Source: Hyphomicrobiales bacterium (GTDB lineage: Bacteria; Pseudomonadota; Alphaproteobacteria; Rhizobiales; Beijerinckiaceae). From it: a stretch of 12,750 nt of DNA. Shown here piece after piece: positions 7,340-12,750 of the stretch. Position 1 is the stretch's first letter; every line of letters starts with the position of its first letter. The stretch spans positions 1 through 12,750 of the forward strand of contig PXAW01000578.1 of NCBI GenBank assembly GCA_003567055.1, written 5' to 3'. The position numbers and the translations under genes are program-made. Under the pieces are notes generated by a model. That model saw only the letters and a list, made by a program, of their open reading frames with translations, was not told the origin of the DNA and made no database searches.

Positions 7340-8230
7340 ATGCGGCATATGGAAACCTTCCGCCTGATCGAGGCGGTGGCCCGCGCGGGTTCGATCCGCA
7401 AGGCGGCGGAGGATGCCGGCCTGACGGCCTCTGCGCTCAACCGGCGGATTGCGCGGTTCGAGGATGAATTCGGCGCGAGGATCTTCGAACGTCTCGCACG
7501 CGGCGTGCGCCTCAACTCTGCCGGCGAACTCGTCTTGCAGCATTATCGCGCCCAGCGCTCGGACATGGCCCGGGTGCAGAGCCAGGTCGCCGATCTCAAG
7601 GGCGTGCGGCGCGGCCACGTCACGATTGCCTGCAGCCAGGCGCTGCTGCCCTATTTCATGCCCGAACAGATCGCCCGTTACCGCCGCGAGCATCCCGGCG
7701 TCACCTTCGCGGTGAAGGTGCGCGACCGGGCCCGCGCCGAGGAGGAACTGGCCGCCATGCGCAGCGATCTCGCCCTCGTCTTCGAGCCGGAACTGATGGT
7801 GGATTTCGAAGTGCTGCATCAGATTCCGCAGCCGGTCTGCGCGGTGCTCGCGCCTGATCACCCGCTTGCCGCACGCGACGAGATCCGCCTGCGCGACTGC
7901 CTCGATCATCCGCATATCGCCCCGGCGGCGGGTTACGGCGTGCGCTATCTGCTCGACATGGCGGCGCGCCGCGGCAGCCGGCAGGTCGAGCCGGTCGTCG
8001 AGACCGAATCCTTCGAACTGATCCGCCACTACGTGCTGCATGAGGGCGTGGTGGGTTTCCAGATCCCGATCGGATTGCGGCCCGGCGGCACATCCGGGCT
8101 GACCGTGCGCCCCGTCGCCGCCCGCGACGTCCCGCCGGGATTGATGCTGCTCGGGCAGATGAAGGGGCGCGTCCTGCCCGTGGCCACGTCACGCTTTGCT
8201 ACCCAACTCGTCCAGGCTCTGGGCGAATGA
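7340..8230 (+). CDS. LysR-family transcriptional regulator
   Basis: A 296-residue DNA-binding regulator of normal LysR length. The winged helix-turn-helix covers about residues 3-62 (METFRLIEAVARAGSIRKAA, then ASALNRRIARFEDEFGARIFER), followed by the linker helix and a periplasmic-binding-like effector domain from about 92 (GHVTIACSQALLPYFMPEQI) to the end. The ATG at 7340 has GGAGG five bases upstream, which decides it over the longer open frame from 7181 that would overlap the divergent gene. It is transcribed away from the transporter-atzF operon, the arrangement typical of a LysR regulator controlling its neighbour. The effector is unknown; an imported or catabolic intermediate of the operon is the natural guess. 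It converges with the acyl-CoA dehydrogenase gene, 38 bases apart, with no clear terminator between them. Confidence 0.93.
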   Translation: MRHMETFRLIEAVARAGSIRKAAEDAGLTASALNRRIARFEDEFGARIFERLARGVRLNSAGELVLQHYRAQRSDMARVQSQVADLKGVRRGHVTIACSQALLPYFMPEQIARYRREHPGVTFAVKVRDRARAEEELAAMRSDLALVFEPELMVDFEVLHQIPQPVCAVLAPDHPLAARDEIRLRDCLDHPHIAPAAGYGVRYLLDMAARRGSRQVEPVVETESFELIRHYVLHEGVVGFQIPIGLRPGGTSGLTVRPVAARDVPPGLMLLGQMKGRVLPVATSRFATQLVQALGE

Positions 8231-8268
8231 GCGGGTGCGCGGGCTCGACTGGATGCGCGCCTCACATC

Positions 8269-9516
8269 TCAGTAATCCGGCACGAGATAGGCCGCCCCCG
8301 CGCCACGGCGCTGCTTCGCCCGCTTGATCTCCGCGCGGGCGATGGAGCGCAGATGAACCTCGTCGGGGCCGTCGACGAAGCGTAGCGCACGGCCCCAGGT
8401 GTAGATCTCGGCGAGGGGCGTGTCTTCGGTGAGGCCCATGGCCCCGAAGATCTGCATGGCGCGATCCGCAATGCGGGTCTGCAACTGCGCCGCGACCACC
8501 TTGATCGCGGCGATCTCGCCGCGTGCCGCCCGGGCGCCCTCGCGATCCATGCGATCGGCGGCGTTGAGGCAGAGCAGCCTTGCCTGGTCGATCTCGATCC
8601 GGCTCCAGGCGATCCAGTCCTGCAGATTGGCGTAATCGGCGAGCGGACGCCCGAAAGTGCGCCGCTCCAGCGCGCGCTCGCACATCAGTTCCAGTGCCAG
8701 CTCGCATTGGCCGATGGCGCGCATGCAGTGGTGGATGCGCCCCGGCCCTAGCCGCGCCTGGATCAGCATGAAGCCGTCTCCCTCCTCGCCGATCAGGTTC
8801 TCGCGCGGGATGCGCACATTGCGATAGAGCGTCTCGCAATGGCCTTCCGGCGCGTGGCGCCCGAGCAGGGGCAGGTTGCGCACGATGCTGAAGCCGGGCG
8901 TGTCGAAGGGAACGATGGCGAGCGCATGCCGCCGGTGCGGCTCGGCCTCTTCACTGCCTGAGCGCCCCATCACGATGACGAAGCGGGCATGGGGATGCAG
9001 GGCGCCGGTGGTGAACCACTTGCGCCCGTTGATGACGTAGTCCTCGCCATCGCGGCGGATCGTGGTCTCCAGATTGGTCGGATCGGAGGAGGCGACATCG
9101 GGCTCGGTGATGCCGATGCAGGAGCGGATCTCGCCTGCGAGCAGCGGATCGAGCCAGCGCTCGCGCTGCGTCGGTGTCGCGAAACGATGCAGGAGCTCCA
9201 TATTGCCGGTATCGGGGGCGGAGCAGTTGAAGACCTCCGAGGCCCAGGGGATCCGCCCCATGATCTCGGCGAGCGGCGCATAGGCGAGATTGCTCATGCG
9301 CGTGCCCGGCTCGTCGTCGCGCAGATCAGGCAGGAACAGGTTCCATAATCCCTGCTGGCGCGCCTCGGCCTTGAGACCGGCGATGATCTCGCCGGGATGC
9401 TCGCCGCGCCGCAGTGCCGCCGTCACATCGGCATGAGCGGGCAGGATGCGCTGATCCATGAAGCTTTCGAGCTTGTCGCACCAGGCGGCGGTCTCGGCGT
9501 CGCGGGAAAAGTCCAT
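8269..9516 (-). CDS. Acyl-CoA dehydrogenase family protein (ACAD10/11-like)
   Basis: A 415-residue FAD enzyme expected to oxidise an acyl-CoA to the 2-enoyl-CoA. The N-terminal helical domain is followed by the middle domain with CIGITEPDVASSDPTNL (133-149) and YVINGRKWFTTGA (160-172), which line the flavin and substrate. The C-terminal domain has RRTFGRPL (285-292), MQIFGAMGL (354-362) and FVDGPDEVHLRSIARAE (380-396). The DGPDEVH motif marks the ACAD10/11-like branch; there Asp382 stands where medium-chain enzymes carry the catalytic Glu, by my alignment of DG to EG. The ATG at 9516 has CGGAGA upstream, while the longer frame from 9630 has unconserved residues. It follows nsrR on the same strand after 123 bases and is not obviously linked in function to either neighbour. 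Acyl chain specificity cannot be read from the sequence. Confidence 0.9.
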   Translation of the reverse strand: MDFSRDAETAAWCDKLESFMDQRILPAHADVTAALRRGEHPGEIIAGLKAEARQQGLWNLFLPDLRDDEPGTRMSNLAYAPLAEIMGRIPWASEVFNCSAPDTGNMELLHRFATPTQRERWLDPLLAGEIRSCIGITEPDVASSDPTNLETTIRRDGEDYVINGRKWFTTGALHPHARFVIVMGRSGSEEAEPHRRHALAIVPFDTPGFSIVRNLPLLGRHAPEGHCETLYRNVRIPRENLIGEEGDGFMLIQARLGPGRIHHCMRAIGQCELALELMCERALERRTFGRPLADYANLQDWIAWSRIEIDQARLLCLNAADRMDREGARAARGEIAAIKVVAAQLQTRIADRAMQIFGAMGLTEDTPLAEIYTWGRALRFVDGPDEVHLRSIARAEIKRAKQRRGAGAAYLVPDY

Positions 9517-9639
9517 CTCGGATCTCCGGATGAGGCGATGGCTGTGAGCGCGATCCGACCCCGGCGAGGTGACGCTGACATTGCGCCGGATCAAGGGCCC
9601 GCGCACCAGCCGGGATGCGCAGCCGCGCACGCGATCGCC

Positions 9640-10086
9640 TTACGGGTGATCCGCCGGTTCGAGGCGCAATTCCTGCATGAGCCTTTGCGGCGCGACGAGA
9701 TCGGCCAGCGTGCGGGTGTTGAGACGGGCGAGAAAATCGCCGAGCGCATCATGCAGCAGATGCTTGAGCACGCAGCTCCCTGTGATCACGCATTGGTTAT
9801 GCTCCCGGTCGAAACATTCGACGAGGGCGAAGCCTTCCTCGGTGGCCATGACCACGTCGCCGACGCGGATCTCCCCGGCTGGGCGCGCGAGCATGATGCC
9901 GCCCGAGCGGCCCTTCACCGTCGTCAGGAATCCGGCCTGGGACAACCCGTTCACCACCTTCATCAGATGGTTGCGTGAGATCGCATAGGTGCTCGCGATC
10001 TCGTCGATCGTGGCGCGTTCCTCGCCCTTGAGCGCCACGAAGATGAGCACGCGAAGCGCGTAATCGGTGAATGTCGTCAGGCGCAT
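9640..10086 (-). CDS. nsrR: Rrf2-family repressor, NsrR-type nitric-oxide sensor
   Basis: A 148-residue iron-sulphur transcription factor predicted to repress NO-response genes until nitric oxide damages its cluster. The Rrf2 winged helix covers about 1-80: MRLTTFTDYALRVL at the start, the recognition region ISRNHLMKVVNGLSQAGFL (36-54) and the wing KGRSGGIMLARP (58-69). Three cysteines, C91, C99 and C105, in ECFDREHNQCVITGSC fit the NsrR cluster site; IscR-type proteins have a different spacing. The ATG at 10086 has GGGAGA upstream. The gene is divergent from ccoG-nnrS and a sequence fitting the NsrR operator lies between them (10156-10172), supporting the assignment and suggesting autoregulation. 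The C-X7-C gap is longer than the C-X4-C of Escherichia coli NsrR but, as far as I recall, usual in alphaproteobacteria. Confidence 0.9.
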   Translation of the reverse strand: MRLTTFTDYALRVLIFVALKGEERATIDEIASTYAISRNHLMKVVNGLSQAGFLTTVKGRSGGIMLARPAGEIRVGDVVMATEEGFALVECFDREHNQCVITGSCVLKHLLHDALGDFLARLNTRTLADLVAPQRLMQELRLEPADHP

Positions 10087-10147
10087 GCTTGTTCTCCCGC
10101 CGTCGCGGCCCTCGGTGGTTACCCGTAATTGACCTTAAAACCGTATC

Positions 10148-10153
10148 TATAAT
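10148..10153 (+). promoter_or_regulatory. -10 element of the ccoG-nnrS promoter
   Basis: A perfect TATAAT in the AT-rich spacer, 79 bases before the favoured ccoG start. A TTGACC lies at 10129-10134 but only 13 bases away, too close to be its partner; the hexamer at the right distance (GTAATT, 10125-10130) is poor. The promoter may therefore be weak in its -35 or need an activator. Confidence 0.45.
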
Positions 10154-10177
10154 ACATGTATCAAAGATGCATATTAA
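10149..10177 (-). promoter_or_regulatory. Putative nsrR promoter
   Basis: On the minus strand TTAATA (plus 10172-10177) and TATTAT (plus 10149-10154) are 17 bases apart, matching the sigma-70 consensus at 4/6 and 5/6. The spacer coincides with the candidate NsrR operator, as expected for autorepression. The leader to the nsrR ATG would be about 55 bases. Confidence 0.4.
10156..10172. promoter_or_regulatory. Candidate NsrR operator
   Basis: ATGTAT-CAAAG-ATGCAT fits the known NsrR pattern ATGYAT-N5-ATRCAT in both half-sites; five of the six half-site positions are complementary across the dyad. It starts three bases after the TATAAT on the ccoG side, covering the expected transcription start, and fills the spacer of the putative nsrR promoter. 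Bound repressor would thus block both directions. The sequence match is direct, the binding is inferred from the adjacent nsrR gene. Confidence 0.65.
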
Positions 10178-10180
10178 AAG

Positions 10181-10225
10181 ACAAGCGTCGCAGACACAAG
10201 CGTCGCAGACACAAGCGTGACAGAG
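10181..10225 (+). repeat. 15-bp tandem repeat, two perfect copies plus one degenerate
   Basis: ACAAGCGTCGCAGAC occurs exactly at 10181-10195 and 10196-10210; a third, diverged copy (ACAAGCGTGACAGAG) follows at 10211-10225. The unit is five codons long and in frame with ccoG, whose frame is open back to a TAA at 10175-10177. The third copy holds GTG where the first two hold GTC, which creates a possible start codon at 10217, and it supplies most of the AGAGG ribosome site for the GTG at 10232. Such a repeat could vary in copy number and alter the leader length. Confidence 0.8.
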
Positions 10226-10231
10226 GCAACC

Positions 10232-11686
10232 GTGGCCGTTCTCGATATCTCCCACAAACGCGCCCGTCCGGCCCTGAAACAGGGCGCGCCGGCAGTTCTT
10301 CAGGGCAGGGTGTTCACGCAATCCGTTTCGGGGCGCTTCCGCCGGATGAAATGGCAGGTCATGGCGCTTTGCCTCGCGCTCTACTACCTGCTGCCCTTCC
10401 TGCGCTGGGATCGCGGCGCGGGCCAGCCGGATCAGGCGGTATTGTTCGATATCGAGCGAATCCGGTTCCATTTCTTCTTCGTCGAGCTCTGGCATACCGA
10501 TCTCATCCTTCTGACCGGTGCCCTTGTGCTGGCGACCCTGGTGCTCGTCCTCGTCAACGCGCTGGTCGGGCGGGCCTGGTGCGGCTTTGCCTGTCCGCAG
10601 ACCGTGTGGAGCGATCTGTTCATGCTGGTGGAGCGGCGCATCGAGGGCGACCGGCGCGCGCGCCTGCGCGACCAGGGCGCGCCGCTGACGGCGCCGCTGC
10701 TCTTGCGCAGGAGCCTCAAGCACTGGGCCTGGATCCTGATCGCGATGGCGACCGGGGGCGCCTTCGTCTTCTACTTTACAGATGCCCGCGCGCTTCTGCC
10801 CGCGCTCGTCACCGGCCAGGCATCGCTGACGGCCTATATCGCCGTGGCCACGCTCACCGCGACGACCTATGTTCTCGCCGGCCATGCCCGCGAACAGGTC
10901 TGCACCTGGATGTGCCCCTGGCCGCGCCTGCAGGGCGCGATCTGGGATCCCGAGGCGCTGACGGTGAATTACCGCGATTATCGCGGCGAGACGCGTGCCT
11001 CGGTGAAGAAGGCGCAGCAGCTGCGCGAAGCGGGCGGGGCGCCGGGCGATTGCATCGATTGCAACCAATGCGTCGCCGTCTGCCCGATGGGGATCGACAT
11101 CCGCGAGGGGCCGAATTTCGCCTGCATCAATTGCGGGCTCTGCGTCGATGCCTGCGACGGGGTCATGGCAAAAGTCGCGCGCCCGCGCGGGCTGATCGAT
11201 TTCGACAGCTGGCGCAATATCGAGCGCGGACGCCGCGGCGAGGCGCCACGCCGCGCGCTGGTGCGACCGACGACGATCGCGCTCACCATCGCGGCGCTGG
11301 TGCTGTCGGGCCTGATGATCGGCTCGATCGCCACGCGCGCCGATTACCAGCTCTTCGTCAGCCGCGACGCCAACCCCATCGCGGTGCGCCTGAGCGACGG
11401 GCGCTGGCGCAACGCCTATACCGTGCGCGTGACCAATCTGACGCTGGAAGAGCGCGCCGTCACGCTCGGCGTGTCCGGCTTTCCCGGGGCGGAAGTCGCC
11501 CTTGCCGGCGGGGCGGCGGTGATCGACGAGCCGATCCTGCTGGCACCGGGGCAGCGGCGCGAAGTGCGGCTGCTGATCAGCGGCGAGACGGCGCAGCGCC
11601 ACGAACTCGCCATCACGGCGACGGACATGGATACGGGCGCGGTCGCGGCGACGCGGGATTATTTCGTGATCCCGGGCGCGGATTAG
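10232..11686 (+). CDS. ccoG: Cytochrome c oxidase accessory protein CcoG (RdxA/FixG family)
   Basis: A membrane iron-sulphur protein; family members reduce Cu(II) to Cu(I) for assembly of cbb3-type cytochrome oxidase. From this start it has 484 residues, the family's normal length. Membrane spans are seen near 41-58, 88-112, 165-182 and 200-218, with WCGFACPQTVW (116-126) and CTWMCPWPRLQG (224-235) typical of CcoG. Two ferredoxin-type clusters follow: C274, C277, C280, C284 and C298, C301, C304, C308. A last span (about 347-367) anchors a C-terminal Ig-like periplasmic domain. The start is uncertain: GTG at 10232 has AGAGG five bases upstream, whereas GTG at 10217 (five residues longer) lies in a tandem repeat without a good ribosome site. 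The gene normally follows ccoNOQP; here it follows an NsrR-type operator and precedes nnrS by four bases, so it is probably NO-responsive. A paralogue role distinct from oxidase assembly is possible. Confidence 0.92.
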   Translation: MAVLDISHKRARPALKQGAPAVLQGRVFTQSVSGRFRRMKWQVMALCLALYYLLPFLRWDRGAGQPDQAVLFDIERIRFHFFFVELWHTDLILLTGALVLATLVLVLVNALVGRAWCGFACPQTVWSDLFMLVERRIEGDRRARLRDQGAPLTAPLLLRRSLKHWAWILIAMATGGAFVFYFTDARALLPALVTGQASLTAYIAVATLTATTYVLAGHAREQVCTWMCPWPRLQGAIWDPEALTVNYRDYRGETRASVKKAQQLREAGGAPGDCIDCNQCVAVCPMGIDIREGPNFACINCGLCVDACDGVMAKVARPRGLIDFDSWRNIERGRRGEAPRRALVRPTTIALTIAALVLSGLMIGSIATRADYQLFVSRDANPIAVRLSDGRWRNAYTVRVTNLTLEERAVTLGVSGFPGAEVALAGGAAVIDEPILLAPGQRREVRLLISGETAQRHELAITATDMDTGAVAATRDYFVIPGAD

Positions 11687-11690
11687 GCTG

Positions 11691-12750
11691 ATGGCGATCC
11701 CGCGCACACGCCCCTATCGCGGCCCGGCACTCTTCTCCTACGGATTGCGTCCGCTGTTTCTGCTCGGCACGCTCCAGGCGCTGGTCGCGATGCTGATCTG
11801 GATCGGCCTGCTGATGGGCGTCATGGCGTTGCCGAGCGCCTTCGCGCCACGCGACTGGCACATCCATGCGATGCTCTATGGCTATATCGGCGCCGTGATC
11901 GGCGGCTATCTGCTCACCTCCATGCCCAACTGGACCGGCAGGCTGCCTCTGACCGGCCTGCCGCTCGTCGGCCTCGTCATGCTCTGGCTCGCGGGGCGCA
12001 TCGCGACCGCGTTTTCCGGCCTGACGGGCTGGGAGATCGCGGCGGCGATCGATCTCGCCTTCCTCGGCGTGCTGCTGCTCGCGATCGCCCGCGAGATCAT
12101 CACGGGGCGCAACTGGCGCAATCTCAAGATCATCGCGCTGCTCACGCTGCTCATCCTCGGCAACGCCGTGTTCCACTTTGAAGCGAGCGTGCTCGGCCGG
12201 GCGGAATACGGGATGCGGATCGCGATGGCGGTCGTGGCCATGCTGGTGATCGTGATCGGCGGGCGGCTCGTGCCGAGTTTCACACGCAATCATCTCACCC
12301 GCGCCGAGAATTCCGCCACACCGCGCAGCTTCGGCCTCGTCGATCGCATCGCGATCATCGCCGCCATCCTCGCGCTTGCATCATGGGCGCTGTTCCCGCA
12401 GGCGAGCCTGAGTGCCGCGGCTCTCGGCCTCGCCGGTATCGCGCATGGCGTGCGGGTCGCCGGTTGGCGGGGATATCTCATACGCGGCGACGGCTTCAGT
12501 CTTGCGATGAATCTCGCCTATGCCTGCATTCCGCTCGGCTTTCTGATGACCGGTTACGCGATCTACGCCGGAATACCGTCCACTGGCGGCTTGCATCTGC
12601 TCGCCGGGGGCTTTGCCCTGATGACGGTTGCGGTGATGGCGCGGCTCAGCCTCGCCCATACCCGCCGGGCGGTGGTGGCATCGCCGCTCATGCAGGCGAT
12701 CCTTCTCGCGCTCGCGCTCTCCATAGCCGCGCGCCTCGCAGCGAGCCTCG
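11691..12750 (+). CDS. nnrS: NnrS family protein (partial, C-terminus beyond window)
   Basis: A polytopic inner-membrane haem- and copper-containing protein whose genes are controlled by NO regulators and which helps cells resist nitrosative stress; its chemistry is unsettled. The frame is open from the ATG at 11691 to the last base, giving 353 residues of a family usually near 400. Diagnostic motifs are YGLRPLFLLG (17-26), DWHIHAMLYGYIGAVIGGYL (55-74) running into LTSMPNWTGR (75-84), and GGRLVPSFTRN (190-200). Conserved His candidates for metal binding include H57, H59, H162, H252, H302 and H323. About nine or ten hydrophobic spans are visible. It starts four bases after the ccoG stop with only a weak AGG ribosome site, so it is probably co-transcribed and translated by coupling with ccoG under the upstream NsrR-type operator. 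Confidence 0.92.
   Translation, partial: MAIPRTRPYRGPALFSYGLRPLFLLGTLQALVAMLIWIGLLMGVMALPSAFAPRDWHIHAMLYGYIGAVIGGYLLTSMPNWTGRLPLTGLPLVGLVMLWLAGRIATAFSGLTGWEIAAAIDLAFLGVLLLAIAREIITGRNWRNLKIIALLTLLILGNAVFHFEASVLGRAEYGMRIAMAVVAMLVIVIGGRLVPSFTRNHLTRAENSATPRSFGLVDRIAIIAAILALASWALFPQASLSAAALGLAGIAHGVRVAGWRGYLIRGDGFSLAMNLAYACIPLGFLMTGYAIYAGIPSTGGLHLLAGGFALMTVAVMARLSLAHTRRAVVASPLMQAILLALALSIAARLAASL

Noticed and set aside
8231..8268. Possible bidirectional terminator between lysR and the acyl-CoA dehydrogenase gene
   Set aside because: Only short, widely spaced GC complementarity is present and no T run on either strand.
9517..9639. Spacer between nsrR and the acyl-CoA dehydrogenase gene searched for promoter or terminator
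   Set aside because: A 5-bp GC stem (TGCGC/GCGCA on the minus strand) without a T run and an isolated TTGATC without a -10 partner were all that was seen; too weak to annotate.
10129..10134. TTGACC as a -35 box or half an FNR/Dnr-type site upstream of ccoG
   Set aside because: It is only 13 bases from the TATAAT, too short for sigma-70, and no matching ATCAA or GTCAA half-site follows at the right distance for an FNR-type dyad.
10156..11691. Plus-strand frame from the ATG at 10156 over the tandem repeat (Lys/Arg-rich start)
   Set aside because: It is in a different frame from ccoG, starts within the candidate NsrR operator, and has no conserved features. Its basic repeats are simply the tandem repeat read in another frame.
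9797..11707. 636-codon minus-strand open frame across the nsrR-ccoG region
   Set aside because: It runs antisense to ccoG and through the regulatory spacer and overlaps nsrR in another frame. CcoG motifs are unmistakable on the plus strand.

Overview
The window is GC-rich chromosomal DNA. Base composition, codon use and protein families (an NsrR with a C-X7-C-X5-C cluster motif, CcoG/RdxA, NnrS, AtzF) suggest an alphaproteobacterium, probably of the Hyphomicrobiales/Rhodobacterales kind; that placement is inference. Genes fill almost all of it. There is no gap over 300 bases, and I saw no tRNA, rRNA, CRISPR array, insertion sequence or prophage gene.

Left part (1-7190, all minus strand). At the edge lie the first 21 codons of an EVE-domain protein. 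Next comes a tight five-gene operon read right to left: a Tat-type family 5 substrate-binding protein, two Dpp/Opp-type permeases, one polypeptide carrying both ATPase domains (a DppD-DppF fusion), and an allophanate hydrolase (AtzF). Every junction is only a few bases or an overlap. The layout suggests import of a nitrogen compound whose breakdown passes through allophanate, although no enzyme forming allophanate is in view. A divergent LysR-type regulator gene (7340-8230) faces the operon across 149 bp holding two perfect inverted repeats, which makes it the likely local regulator.

Middle (8269-9516, minus). A stand-alone acyl-CoA dehydrogenase of the ACAD10/11-like type converges on the lysR gene.

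Right part (9640-12750). A nitric-oxide response locus: an NsrR-type Rrf2 repressor on the minus strand, a divergent ccoG (membrane ferredoxin-like protein of cbb3 oxidase/copper maturation), and nnrS (NO-regulated polytopic membrane protein), which runs off the right edge. The AT-rich nsrR-ccoG spacer holds a 17-bp sequence fitting the NsrR operator pattern ATGYAT-N5-ATRCAT. It sits just after a perfect TATAAT for ccoG and inside the presumed nsrR promoter, so one site could control both directions. A 15-bp tandem repeat runs from this spacer into the start of ccoG.

No wholly unknown gene family was recognised. The points most worth a second look are the transporter-AtzF operon with its LysR control region, and the NsrR-controlled ccoG-nnrS pair without ccoNOQP genes beside it.
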